From NCBI RefSeq assembly GCF_013359905.1, contig NZ_JABMCC010000118.1, forward strand, positions 930,001 to 994,000: a stretch of DNA of 64,000 bases, read 5' to 3'. The notes below the pieces were generated by a model, which searched no databases, was not told where the DNA came from, and worked only from the letters and a program-made list of their open reading frames with translations. The DNA is from Paenibacillus taichungensis (lineage in GTDB: Bacteria > Bacillota > Bacilli > Paenibacillales > Paenibacillaceae). This document shows positions 8,950 through 16,876 of the stretch, one piece after another; position 1 is the stretch's first letter, and each line of letters opens with the position of its first letter. A program made the position numbers and the translations under genes.

Positions 8950-9690
8950 TTAACCAAGAAGCTGGTCCACCTTATTCATTACCTCACCAATAGGGTCTGT
9001 AATCAGCAAATCAGCCTGCCTGTCGTAAGCCGTAGGTGTAGCATTAAGCAAGACCGTGTGTTTCCCTTGAAAATACGTAATCAATTGAGCGGCAGGATAC
9101 ACCGTTAATGAAGTTCCACCTACCAGCAGCAAATCCGCCGAGGACAGTACATCAACCGAACGATATAATATCGTCTGGTCCAGTTCTTCTTCATACAGCA
9201 CAACATCCGGCTTGATCACGCCACCACACGCAGTGCAACGAGGAACCGTATCTTTTGCCGTAATAATGTCATCCAACCCGTAAAACCTCTTGCAATCCAT
9301 ACAGGCGTTTCGATGGATCGAACCATGAAGCTCCAGGACATTGCTGCTGCCTGCCTTCTGGTGCAACCCGTCGATATTTTGTGTGATAACCGCCTGAAGT
9401 TTTCCTTCCTGCTCCAATCTGGCGAGCAGTCGATGGCAGCCATTGGGCATCGCATCGGGATGTAGCATTTTACCTCGATAAAAATCATAAAAAATATCAG
9501 CATGCTGGTCAAAAAAATGTCGGCTCAGTAGCTCTTCCGGTGGATAGGGTGAATGCTGCTCTGTCTGGTATAAACCAGCGGCAGAGCGGAAGTCGGGAAT
9601 CCCGCTTTCCGTTGAAGTTCCGGCCCCTCCGAAAAAAACAATATTTGAACTTTCCTTAATCCAGGCAGCCAGTTGTTCTGTTGCGTTCAT
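8950..9690 (-). CDS. NAD-dependent protein deacylase (sirtuin)
   Basis: 246 residues, typical bacterial sirtuin size (CobB/SrtN type). It removes acyl groups from lysines using NAD+. Visible motifs are GGAGTSTESGIPDFRS (about 21-36, NAD binding), TQNIDGLHQKAGS with the catalytic histidine in LELHGS (about 120), the zinc pairs CMDC and CTAC (about 128-155), and VVLYEEELD. It starts with ATG 9690 after AAAGGAGGAGAGAGG and follows a HAD phosphatase gene by 21 nt, so the two are probably co-transcribed. The usual sirtuin partner, acetyl-CoA synthetase acuABC, is not in this window. Confidence 0.93.
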   Translation of the reverse strand: MNATEQLAAWIKESSNIVFFGGAGTSTESGIPDFRSAAGLYQTEQHSPYPPEELLSRHFFDQHADIFYDFYRGKMLHPDAMPNGCHRLLARLEQEGKLQAVITQNIDGLHQKAGSSNVLELHGSIHRNACMDCKRFYGLDDIITAKDTVPRCTACGGVIKPDVVLYEEELDQTILYRSVDVLSSADLLLVGGTSLTVYPAAQLITYFQGKHTVLLNATPTAYDRQADLLITDPIGEVMNKVDQLLG

Positions 9691-9711
9691 CCTCTCTCCT
9701 CCTTTACGAGA

Positions 9712-10497
9712 TCACCCCTGTGAGGAACGTTCAGAGATGATTTTTAACTCATCATAATTTTGGATAATGACATCGGCGTCATATAAATAGTGGCTTCCCT
9801 CGACTTCTGGACAGAAGCCAATCCTACAGGACACTCCTGCGTTACGTCCCATCTGCATATCTCCATTGCTGTCACCGATCACAACAGCCTCTTCAGGAAG
9901 AATATGTAACTCCCTGCAAGCGAGAACCGCAGCCTCTCCATCCGGTTTGCCCCGAGTCACCCGGTCACTGCCAACAATCGATGTAAAATATGACCGGATG
10001 CCCATCCACTCCAGATGTTCCTCGGCAGCAGCTGTGCTGTCCGAAGTGACCACTGCCATCGGAATCGATGCTTCCTGGCAGCTCTGCAAAAATGCATTTA
10101 ATCCAGGCAGTGGTTCGGCCATTTTTCTCTGCCGTACCTCATCCATGGCGACACTGGAAAAATGGCGAATCGTAGTGATTGCTTCGTTCCACGGCATGCC
10201 TGCGGCATACAACTGCCCAGCAAGCAAACCGTTGCTCTCGTCCACCGTGGCAATAGCTAAAGGCCCTTGAAGATCATATCCGATCAGCTGACCTTCGCGA
10301 TTGCGGACCGTACCGAGAACTTGCTCACGCTCTACGGTGAACGAGGCACCAAGCTCTGACAGTTGTGATTCCAACTGATTCAGCAAAGACTCCGCCCACG
10401 GTCCCCATAGCTGTAAGAAATCCAGCAGCGTTCCATCCTTATCAAAAAGAATGCCTCGGCAGGTAACTTGCTTACCATGGATTTGCAGCATGGACAT
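9712..10497 (-). CDS. HAD family hydrolase (phosphoglycolate phosphatase-like)
   Basis: 261 residues from the ATG at 10497, which follows GGAGGTGATACGT; a longer frame would start inside that ribosome binding site. The HAD signature 1 is GILFDKDGTLLDF (about residues 15-27) with the nucleophile Asp. Motif 2 lies in VTSDST, motif 3 in the RGKPDGE lysine region, and motif 4 in VVIGDSNGDMQMG. The alpha-helical cap between motifs 1 and 2 points to a subfamily I phosphatase of small phosphorylated metabolites. It shares a probable transcript with the sirtuin. The substrate is not deducible. Confidence 0.88.
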   Translation of the reverse strand: MSMLQIHGKQVTCRGILFDKDGTLLDFLQLWGPWAESLLNQLESQLSELGASFTVEREQVLGTVRNREGQLIGYDLQGPLAIATVDESNGLLAGQLYAAGMPWNEAITTIRHFSSVAMDEVRQRKMAEPLPGLNAFLQSCQEASIPMAVVTSDSTAAAEEHLEWMGIRSYFTSIVGSDRVTRGKPDGEAAVLACRELHILPEEAVVIGDSNGDMQMGRNAGVSCRIGFCPEVEGSHYLYDADVIIQNYDELKIISERSSQG

Positions 10498-10558
10498 ACG
10501 TATCACCTCCAGTTTCCGTCTGCTATGGATTAGTCCCTTTCACCGTTGAACTTGCAGC

Positions 10559-11326
10559 CTACTTGATTGTATCCAGCCAACCTACAGTCGTTTTAACCGT
10601 TTGGGACAGCTGCTCCTCTTCACTTACCCCAGCTTCACCGTCACCGCTCTGGTGGCCATAGTCACCAAACTGCGAATGGTTACCACCTTCGATAGTGTAA
10701 TACACCGTATCTTCTGGCAAATATGCCCGACCATTCTGATACTTTGTGGCATTCACCACTTCATCATTAGTACCCAGTATGGATAACGCGGGTATCCCCA
10801 GTGACTTCACACTGCCTTTTTCATCCGGATAAGATGCGAGGAAAAAGATGCCCTGAAGTGCATCTGGATGGGAAGCCGCATAACGTGCCGCCATCGATCC
10901 ACCAAGAGAATGCCCTCCCATAACAAATTGTTCATCCGGATAGGCTGTAATAATATCATCTGCGAGATTCTGCTTGAGTACCGCCAGATTAACCGGCATT
11001 TTCGCAATAATAGTATGATGTCCTGCTGCCGCAAGCTCATGGGCAAGAGGTGCATAACTTTCCGGTTTAACCAGTCCACCTGGATAAAAAATAACACTCA
11101 CCCCAACAGATTTGTCCGGCACAAAATCAATCCAGTTGTCTTTTTCAGTTACAGTCACCTGATTTGCAGTTTCCATGGCTGTCTGAGCCATCTCTTGTGG
11201 TCCATAAGGCGTAAACAGCTTCCAGGCCACAAACCCACACCCAATGACAATGAGCGCCAGAAGAACGAGCAGGAATTTCCCGATGCCCCTCTTCTTGCGC
11301 CCTGTATTATATCGGTTTCTCAACAT
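10559..11326 (-). CDS. Membrane-anchored alpha/beta hydrolase
   Basis: 255 residues. A basic N-terminus (RNRYNTGRKKRG) is followed by one hydrophobic segment (about 17-38), so the enzyme is probably anchored with its catalytic domain outside. The catalytic triad can be read: nucleophile Ser in GGHSLGGS (about 137-144), Asp in LGTNDEVV, and His in EGGNHSQFGDYGH (about 215-227). The fold fits the alpha/beta hydrolase_5 family, members of which are carboxylesterases or dienelactone-hydrolase relatives. It lies between the kdgKA genes and the HAD/sirtuin pair on the same strand. Whether it belongs to pectin or uronate use like its neighbours is only a guess. Confidence 0.8.
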   Translation of the reverse strand: MLRNRYNTGRKKRGIGKFLLVLLALIVIGCGFVAWKLFTPYGPQEMAQTAMETANQVTVTEKDNWIDFVPDKSVGVSVIFYPGGLVKPESYAPLAHELAAAGHHTIIAKMPVNLAVLKQNLADDIITAYPDEQFVMGGHSLGGSMAARYAASHPDALQGIFFLASYPDEKGSVKSLGIPALSILGTNDEVVNATKYQNGRAYLPEDTVYYTIEGGNHSQFGDYGHQSGDGEAGVSEEEQLSQTVKTTVGWLDTIK

Positions 11327-11370
11327 TCATCACCTTTCTGCACTTCCGCAGGTGCCGCGGCTTGCAGAAC

Positions 11371-11395
11371 GGGAGCCTTCATTCCTGAGGCTCCC
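11371..11395. other. Hairpin between kdgA and the hydrolase gene
   Basis: GGGAGCCT (11371-11378) and AGGCTCCC (11388-11395) form a perfect 8-bp stem 19 nt after the kdgA stop. No clear T-run follows on the minus strand, so it may be a weak terminator or an mRNA-processing hairpin. Confidence 0.4.
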
Positions 11396-11413
11396 CTTCT
11401 ACATCATTCATCG

Positions 11414-12079
11414 CTATTCAGCCTTGGCCTTGCGGTATGCATCCATATATTGTTCCGCTTTGCGGCGAACATGACTCAAGTCCCCCGTCTTCACTGCTTC
11501 CGCTGTAAGGTCCGAGCCAATACCTACAGCAACAGCGCCTCCCTTAATCCAGTCACCTAGATTGGACAAGGACACCCCACCGGTCGGCATAAAATTCGCT
11601 TGTGGCATAGGTCCCTTCATCGTTTTGATAATGGACGGATCGTAGAGATTACCCGGGAACAACTTCACAATATCCACGCCAAGTTCCAATGCACGTTGTA
11701 CATCCGCAATGGTCATCACCCCTGGAAGAATCGGAATCCTGTACAGGTTGCAGATTTTCACAGTGTCCGGGTTCAGGGAAGGACCCACAACAAACTCGGC
11801 CCCTGACATAATCGCGGCACGCGCTGTCTGGGGTTCAAGCACCGTTCCAGCTCCAATAATGGCAAATTTCTCTGGATCTTGTGTGTTCCAATGGTATACA
11901 CGGCTTAATTTCTCGATGGCTTTGAGGGCACTAGGCACAGTCATCGTAATCTCGATAATCTTGATGCCACCCGCGATGGCTTGTTCGGCCATGGCGATAA
12001 CCTGATCAGCAGAATCTGCACGCAGAACCGCAACAACCCCACTGTCCGTTATTTTTTGTAGCAGCTGAAGCTTCTTCAT
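11414..12079 (-). CDS. kdgA: 2-keto-3-deoxy-6-phosphogluconate aldolase (KDPG/KHG aldolase)
   Basis: 221 residues. It cleaves 2-keto-3-deoxy-6-phosphogluconate to pyruvate and glyceraldehyde-3-phosphate. The class I aldolase features are visible: GIKIIEITMTVPSALKAIEK (Glu of the active site, about 38-57), GAGTVLEPQTAR (about 77-88), the Schiff-base lysine in DIVKLFPGNLYD (about 135-146), and the phosphate loop FMPTGGVSLSNLGDW. It is encoded 86 nt after the KDG kinase gene, and together they convert 2-keto-3-deoxygluconate from pectin or hexuronate breakdown into central metabolites. The ATG at 12079 has a GGGAGAG site upstream. Confidence 0.93.
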   Translation of the reverse strand: MKKLQLLQKITDSGVVAVLRADSADQVIAMAEQAIAGGIKIIEITMTVPSALKAIEKLSRVYHWNTQDPEKFAIIGAGTVLEPQTARAAIMSGAEFVVGPSLNPDTVKICNLYRIPILPGVMTIADVQRALELGVDIVKLFPGNLYDPSIIKTMKGPMPQANFMPTGGVSLSNLGDWIKGGAVAVGIGSDLTAEAVKTGDLSHVRRKAEQYMDAYRKAKAE

Positions 12080-12165
12080 TTCATTCTCTCCCTTGTCAAT
12101 GTGGTTGTCTATTACAAGCCTTACATTAAAGAACGAAGATGAGACATATATGATATCAGCAGCGA

Positions 12166-13131
12166 CTAGCGCTCAACATGAGCTACATTGTTCAGCTTGG
12201 CCTCGACCTGCTCCCACGTCGGGAGCGCCTCCCAATCGCCAACAGCCTGTATTACCATGGAACCGGTCAAATTCCCGAGACGGGTCGCCTCCTGCGGAGA
12301 ATATCCTTTGATAAGGCCGGACAAAAAGCCCGCACAGAATCCATCTCCTGCCCCAACCGTATCCAAGACATGATCTGCCTTGAAGTACGGAACTTCCGTT
12401 AGGGTACCATTCACCAATACGTAGGTCAAATCAGGGCCGCCCTTCACGATACAGACTGCATTCATGGCTGACAACCGCTCAAGTACTTTTTGATCATCTT
12501 CTTCGTTATACAGAAGTTTCATCTCATCCAGACCCGGCAAGAAATAATCCGCTTGCTCAGCCAGACGAAGCAGTACGGGACGAGCCTCTTCAGCTGACCA
12601 CAGTTTAAGACGCAGATTAGGATCAAAACTCACTTTCACACCAGCCTGCTTAGCTATATGTATAGCAGCTTCAACAGTAGCAAGTCCCGACGCGCTTATT
12701 GCTGCGGTGATGCCTGTAACGTGAAGGATTTGCGCACCCGCGATATAATCCGTGTCCAGATCTTCAGGGGTAATCGCACTTGCAGCGGATAGCTTCCTAT
12801 AATAGTGCACCGAGGCTTTCCCGGAAGCGTTCTCACGAATCATCAAACCGGTGGGCTCTTTGTCGCTAATCCTTGCTCTGGATACATCTACACCTTCACC
12901 ACGAATAGCCTTCAAGATCATGTTACCGATCGGATCATTACCCAGGCGGCCAAACCAGCCGCTGGTATGCCCTAGTCGGGATACACCAATCGCCAGATTA
13001 CTCTCCGCGCCCCCAAATGATTTGTCTAATGTCGCTGCATATTCGAGACCTCTTGTATCCTTTGCTGTCAGCAAACCCATGCTTTCGCCAAACGTAACAA
13101 TTTCCGGGCTAGGGCGGGTATTCGTCGACAT
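12166..13131 (-). CDS. kdgK: 2-keto-3-deoxygluconate kinase (PfkB family sugar kinase)
   Basis: 321 residues, usual for KdgK. PfkB hallmarks are the GGAESNLAIGVSRLG substrate region (about 39-53), the internal WFGRLGNDPIG, and the C-terminal ATP/anion-hole motif DTVGAGDGFCAGFLSGL (about 249-265) with the catalytic Asp. The assignment to KDG rather than another sugar rests mainly on the adjacent kdgA. The start at 13131 has AAGGAGGGGAGAATTC directly upstream. A promoter (13177-13205) and two operator-like sites (13244-13257, 13260-13275) lie ahead of it. Confidence 0.88.
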   Translation of the reverse strand: MSTNTRPSPEIVTFGESMGLLTAKDTRGLEYAATLDKSFGGAESNLAIGVSRLGHTSGWFGRLGNDPIGNMILKAIRGEGVDVSRARISDKEPTGLMIRENASGKASVHYYRKLSAASAITPEDLDTDYIAGAQILHVTGITAAISASGLATVEAAIHIAKQAGVKVSFDPNLRLKLWSAEEARPVLLRLAEQADYFLPGLDEMKLLYNEEDDQKVLERLSAMNAVCIVKGGPDLTYVLVNGTLTEVPYFKADHVLDTVGAGDGFCAGFLSGLIKGYSPQEATRLGNLTGSMVIQAVGDWEALPTWEQVEAKLNNVAHVER

Positions 13132-13176
13132 GAATTCTCCCCTCCTTATATTTACAATTTCTCATCTTCTTTCCCC

Positions 13177-13205
13177 ATTGTCAGCCTCTATGCAACCGTT
13201 GTCAA
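13177..13205 (-). promoter_or_regulatory. Promoter of kdgK-kdgA
   Basis: Minus strand: consensus -35 TTGACA (13200-13205), 17-nt spacer, -10 GACAAT (13177-13182), 45 nt before the kdgK start codon. Confidence 0.6.
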
Positions 13206-13243
13206 TCCCGGAGCGTTCATTTTGTTGTCACAGCTTTGAGAAA

Positions 13244-13257
13244 GGATAGCGCTTTCT
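13244..13257. promoter_or_regulatory. cre-like / LacI-family operator candidate
   Basis: Read on the minus strand, AGAAAGCGCTATCC keeps the central CG and the flanking AA and C positions of the CcpA cre consensus (TGNAANCGNNNNCA). It is part of a larger imperfect palindrome GAGAAAG...CTTTCTC. A KdgR (LacI family) site would look similar, so the protein that binds is undetermined. Confidence 0.4.
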
Positions 13258-13259
13258 CA

Positions 13260-13275
13260 TGTGAAATATATCACA
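13260..13275. promoter_or_regulatory. Perfect TGTGA-N6-TCACA palindrome (Fnr/CRP-type site)
   Basis: TGTGA (13260-13264), AATATA, TCACA (13271-13275). This equals the B. subtilis Fnr consensus and the CRP-family half-sites. It lies about 98 nt upstream of the inferred kdgK transcription start and 78 nt upstream of the divergent acyltransferase start codon, so it could serve either gene. Confidence 0.5.
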
Positions 13276-13352
13276 ATTAATGTTACACATCCATATTACC
13301 CTTATTACAGTACCAGATTGCAATCGCCAAGGGTTATCAGGGGGGCTACAAC

Positions 13353-14405
13353 ATGAACAAACCGACCATCATTCACGACGATCAGGATTCCTTTTTTTAC
13401 AACTTACGCTTTATGCTCATTGTCTGTGTACTAGCGGGCAATGCTCTTGAACCAATCATTACACGTTTTGCAGGAGCAGAGGCTATGTTTCTGTGGATAT
13501 ATACGTTTCACATGCCGCTATTTGTATGGGTAACTGGCTACTTTGCCAGACATTCACTCAAAGGTACTTCTGGCCGCAATGTGCTTAAGCAAATTGCATT
13601 ACAGTACCTGCTGTTTCAGTCTCTTTATGCAGTAATGGATTACACCGTATTCCACACACCTCATATGCGGTTGTCTATCTTTGCACCTTATCTATTGCTC
13701 TGGTTTCTGGCAAGTCATTTCTGCTGGCGGCTGCTGCTTCGTCTTACACTCTCCTGGAAACCAATCTATAGATTACTCGGTGCCGTGATGCTGGGAGTAT
13801 GTGCCGGATATTTGCCCATTGACGGTTTCTGGCTGAGCTTCAGCCGAACGTTTGTATTTCTTCCTTTCTTTGTTATCGGGTATGACTACGGAGCGTCCAT
13901 CCGCTCCCATTTGCGATCCGGCTGGGGCCGAAGTATTGCAGCTACGTTATCTGCTGCTCTTCTTGGTTGGATTGGACTTGGAGGGCTCAACATTTCACCA
14001 GGCTGGTTACTGGGAAGCATGACATACGCAGAGCTCGGACATCATGAGTGGTTTGCAGGAATTTACCGACTTGGAATCTATGCACTTGAAATTGGATCAG
14101 GAGCATTATTTCTCGCATGGGTCCCTTCATTAACATCCAGATTGACTGATTTGGGACGACGCACTCTGTATGTGTTCCTTTTACATGGATTTCTCGTTCG
14201 CTTGGCGGTCTGGTCCGGGGTTTACAACTATATGGAGACCAGCTTGTACATTCCGGTAATTGTCTCCATTGCGTTATTGTTCGCTATAACGCTGGCCCAC
14301 CCAGCCGTCCGTCATGCCTTTCGGCCACTCATTGAGCCAGATATTGCCCGCTTTCACTTCAATCGTCAGGGGGTATTAAAACGTTCAGCATCCTGGTTTA
14401 GATGA
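13353..14405 (+). CDS. Membrane acyltransferase 3 family protein
   Basis: 350 residues, almost entirely hydrophobic with about ten membrane segments. The N-terminal pattern NLRFMLIVCVLAGNALEP (about 17-34) and the following FHMPLFVWVTGYFARH (about 51-66), with its conserved His, match the acyltransferase 3 / fucose-4-O-acetylase group. These membrane enzymes acetylate sugars of surface polysaccharides. The ATG at 13353 follows a run of G (CAGGGGGGCTACAAC). It stands alone, divergent from kdgK. The acceptor cannot be predicted; there are no polysaccharide genes nearby. Its control may involve the palindrome at 13260-13275. Confidence 0.8.
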   Translation: MNKPTIIHDDQDSFFYNLRFMLIVCVLAGNALEPIITRFAGAEAMFLWIYTFHMPLFVWVTGYFARHSLKGTSGRNVLKQIALQYLLFQSLYAVMDYTVFHTPHMRLSIFAPYLLLWFLASHFCWRLLLRLTLSWKPIYRLLGAVMLGVCAGYLPIDGFWLSFSRTFVFLPFFVIGYDYGASIRSHLRSGWGRSIAATLSAALLGWIGLGGLNISPGWLLGSMTYAELGHHEWFAGIYRLGIYALEIGSGALFLAWVPSLTSRLTDLGRRTLYVFLLHGFLVRLAVWSGVYNYMETSLYIPVIVSIALLFAITLAHPAVRHAFRPLIEPDIARFHFNRQGVLKRSASWFR

Positions 14406-14517
14406 ACTGTAATCCTGCTCCTTTTCATCAATATCGACTTGTTTCAGGCTGGAAATTATGTGGTAAGTAGGAATACGCGCTACAACAATCTACTTATGAT
14501 ATAAGGAGTGATTTGTA

Positions 14518-14769
14518 ATGGCACGTCCACAGACGTCTGAACACAAAATGAGTCGCGAGGAAGCGGGTAGATTAGGTGGCAAGGCCACATCCAAAAAACA
14601 TGATCGGAGCTTCTACCAAATGATAGGTAAAAAAGGTGGAGAAGCGACTTCAGATGCGCACGATTCTCAGTTCTATAAGGAAATTGGACGTAAGGGTGGA
14701 GAAGCAACTTCCGACACTCATAATAAAGAATTCTATCGGGAGATTGGCCGCAAAGGCGGGAGTAGTTAG
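14518..14769 (+). CDS. KGG-repeat small stress protein (GsiB-like)
   Basis: 83 residues, highly hydrophilic. After a 20-residue head (MARPQTSEHKMSREEAGRLG) come three exact 20-residue units (residues 21-40, 41-60, 61-80) of the form GEATSDxHxxxFYxEIGRKG, then GSS. This is the stress-induced KGG / Em-like repeat found in B. subtilis GsiB and plant LEA group 1 proteins, thought to protect against desiccation or other stress. The ATG follows AAGGAGTGATTTGTA. It is monocistronic, followed by a hairpin at 14826-14855. No convincing sigma-B promoter was found: GTTTCA near 14440 has a poor partner. Confidence 0.85.
   Translation: MARPQTSEHKMSREEAGRLGGKATSKKHDRSFYQMIGKKGGEATSDAHDSQFYKEIGRKGGEATSDTHNKEFYREIGRKGGSS
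14578..14757 (+). repeat. Three tandem 60-bp units inside the KGG-repeat gene
   Basis: Units 14578-14637, 14638-14697 and 14698-14757 each encode 20 residues. The second and third are most alike (GGAGAAGC.ACTTC start), so they probably arose by recent duplication. Confidence 0.85.
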
Positions 14770-14825
14770 CCAATCCCCATGGGTAGCGGTGAAAGATCAC
14801 TTGAGGCAGTGCATCAAAATCTAGA

Positions 14826-14855
14826 AAGCTTCATTCCACTAATGGATTGAAGCTT
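14826..14855 (+). terminator. Probable terminator of the KGG-repeat gene
   Basis: AAGCTTCA (14826-14833) pairs with TGAAGCTT (14848-14855), followed by CTTCTTTCTATT, a moderate T-rich tail. Confidence 0.5.
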
Positions 14856-14905
14856 CTTTCTATTGAATTGTAGAAATATGACGACGGTTGTGATAGACTC
14901 TATAG

Positions 14906-15083
14906 AAAAACCGGGTTGTTCACGGGTTTAAAGCAGCAAAGAACTTCACAAACTACGGGAAGCTCGAAACCAGTATCACTGGTCTATTTTTTTAGAGTAC
15001 GGATGAAATTAAACGACAGATGCACTGCCATTTATATTTCCATTCATGTTGCTCAATATTATAAATTTGGGGGGAAATACACC
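14906..15083 (+). promoter_or_regulatory. ilvD leader with attenuator-like terminator hairpin
   Basis: A candidate promoter ATGACG-N17-TATAGA ends near 14906. The leader then carries a compact intrinsic terminator: ACCAGT (14969-14974), loop ATC, ACTGGT (14978-14983), followed by CTATTTTTTT (14984-14993), about 90 nt before the ilvD start. No T-box motif (GGGTGG.ACC) and no riboswitch core known to me was recognised. A terminator placed between promoter and gene implies conditional readthrough, but the signal is unknown. Confidence 0.45.
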
Positions 15084-16769
15084 ATGTCAGCCAAGAAGAT
15101 GCGTTCCGATATGATCAAAAAAGGTTTTGACCGTGCACCGCACCGCAGTTTGCTCCGCGCAGCGGGCGTTAAAGAAGAGGACTTTGGCAAACCATTTATT
15201 GCCGTTTGTAACTCTTACATCGATATCGTGCCCGGCCATGTCCACCTGCAGGAATTCGGTAAAATTGTAAAGGAAGCTATTCGTGAAGCCGGTGGCGTTC
15301 CATTCGAATTCAACACCATCGGAGTTGACGACGGAATCGCCATGGGACACATTGGTATGCGTTACTCGCTGCCAAGCCGTGACATTATCGCGGATTCCGT
15401 GGAAACCGTTGTATCTGCACACTGGTTCGACGGCATGGTATGTATCCCGAACTGTGACAAAATCACACCAGGCATGATGATGGGCGCACTCCGCTGTAAT
15501 ATCCCTACTGTGTTTGTCAGCGGCGGTCCAATGAAGGCAGGTCGTGACAGCAACGGTAAAGCTCTGTCCCTGACTTCCGTATTTGAAGGCGTAGGTGCTT
15601 ATCAAGCTGGTAAAATCGATGACAAGAGCTTGCTTGAACTTGAACAGTTCGGCTGTCCAACATGTGGATCATGCTCCGGTATGTTTACCGCGAACTCCAT
15701 GAACTGTCTGGCTGAAGCGATGGGACTGGCTATGCCAGGTAACGGAACCATCCTGGCTGTTGCTCCTGAGCGTCGTGAGTTTGTTAAACAATCTGCTAAA
15801 CAACTGATGGAACTCATCAAAATGGATCTGAAACCACGCGATATCGTTACTGTAGAAGCCATCGACAATGCTTTTGCACTGGATATGGCTATGGGTGGTT
15901 CCACGAATACGGTACTTCATACATTGGCACTGGCTCATGAAGCAGGCATCGATTATCCAATCGAGCGAATCAATGAAGTTGCTAACCGCGTTCCTCACTT
16001 GGCCAAATTGGCACCTGCTTCCGATCTTCACATCGAAGATGTTCACAATGCGGGTGGCGTAAGTGCAGTTCTGAACGAATTGCTCAAGAAACCAGGTGCA
16101 ATTCATGGCGACTGTATCACAGTAACAGGTAAAACGATCCGTGAGAACGTTGAAGGTCAGGAAATCCAAGATACAAATGTCATCCACCACCTGGATAACC
16201 CGCATTCCGAAAAAGGCGGCTTGGCTGTATTGTTTGGTAACCTTGCACCTCAAGGTGCCATCATCAAGGTTGGTGCTGTTGACGCTTCGGTTGGCGGCTA
16301 TCACAAAGGTCCTGCTATTTGCTTCGACTCCCAGGAACAAGCGCTGGAAGGTATTGCGAACGGCAAAGTAAAAGAAGGACATGTTGTTGTTATCCGTTAT
16401 GAAGGACCAAAAGGCGGACCAGGTATGCCTGAGATGCTCGCTCCTACTTCTCAGATCGTAGGTATGGGCCTTGGTGCCAAAGTAGGTCTGATCACCGACG
16501 GACGCTTCTCTGGGGCATCCCGCGGAATCAGTATCGGACATATCTCTCCGGAAGCTGCTGAAGGCGGTCCAATCGCTTTTGTTGAAGAAGGAGACATCAT
16601 TGAACTTGATCTGAACAACCGCATCATTGAATTGCATATCAGTGACGAAGAATTCGAACGTCGTCGCGCAGGTTGGAAAGGCTTTGAGCCGAAAGTAAAA
16701 ACCGGTTACCTCGCTCGTTATTCCAAACTGGTAACGAATGCAAGCAACGGCGGCGTACTGAGTATCTAA
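15084..16769 (+). CDS. ilvD: Dihydroxy-acid dehydratase
   Basis: 561 residues from the ATG at 15084, which follows GGGGGGAAATACACC; a longer in-frame extension runs into the leader and is rejected. It dehydrates 2,3-dihydroxy-isovalerate and -methylvalerate in valine, isoleucine and leucine synthesis. The iron-sulfur cysteines are visible in CNSYIDIVPGH (about 50), IPNCDKITPGM (about 120) and GCPTCGSCSGMFTANSMNC (about 190-208). The conserved GRFSGASRGISIGHISPEA lies near the C-terminus. It is monocistronic, ended by the strong hairpin 16812-16862, and probably controlled by the attenuator-like leader. Confidence 0.97.
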   Translation: MSAKKMRSDMIKKGFDRAPHRSLLRAAGVKEEDFGKPFIAVCNSYIDIVPGHVHLQEFGKIVKEAIREAGGVPFEFNTIGVDDGIAMGHIGMRYSLPSRDIIADSVETVVSAHWFDGMVCIPNCDKITPGMMMGALRCNIPTVFVSGGPMKAGRDSNGKALSLTSVFEGVGAYQAGKIDDKSLLELEQFGCPTCGSCSGMFTANSMNCLAEAMGLAMPGNGTILAVAPERREFVKQSAKQLMELIKMDLKPRDIVTVEAIDNAFALDMAMGGSTNTVLHTLALAHEAGIDYPIERINEVANRVPHLAKLAPASDLHIEDVHNAGGVSAVLNELLKKPGAIHGDCITVTGKTIRENVEGQEIQDTNVIHHLDNPHSEKGGLAVLFGNLAPQGAIIKVGAVDASVGGYHKGPAICFDSQEQALEGIANGKVKEGHVVVIRYEGPKGGPGMPEMLAPTSQIVGMGLGAKVGLITDGRFSGASRGISIGHISPEAAEGGPIAFVEEGDIIELDLNNRIIELHISDEEFERRRAGWKGFEPKVKTGYLARYSKLVTNASNGGVLSI

Positions 16770-16811
16770 TTCAAGTATGAGATATCCGGTGAATTTCTAT
16801 ATCGGAAACAT

Positions 16812-16862
16812 AAATAAAGGGTTGCTCTTCAGCCGACTTCGGCGAAGGGCAACCCTTTTCTT
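16812..16862. terminator. Bidirectional terminator between ilvD and the deacetylase gene
   Basis: AAAGGGTTGC... (16816-16830) pairs with ...GCAACCCTTT (16844-16859), flanked by an A-rich left side and a TTTTCTTTATTT right side. The two genes converge here. Confidence 0.85.
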
Positions 16863-16876
16863 TATTTATTTCGCAT

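Noticed and set aside
14430..14517. Sigma-B promoter ahead of the KGG-repeat gene
   Set aside because: GTTTCA is present but no GGGTAT-like element at the right distance.
14916..15083. N-terminal extension of IlvD
   Set aside because: The open frame passes through a terminator hairpin; the family starts at MSAKKMRSDMIKKG-like sequence with a strong site at 15084.
15669..16637. 322-codon minus-strand ORF
   Set aside because: Antisense of ilvD.
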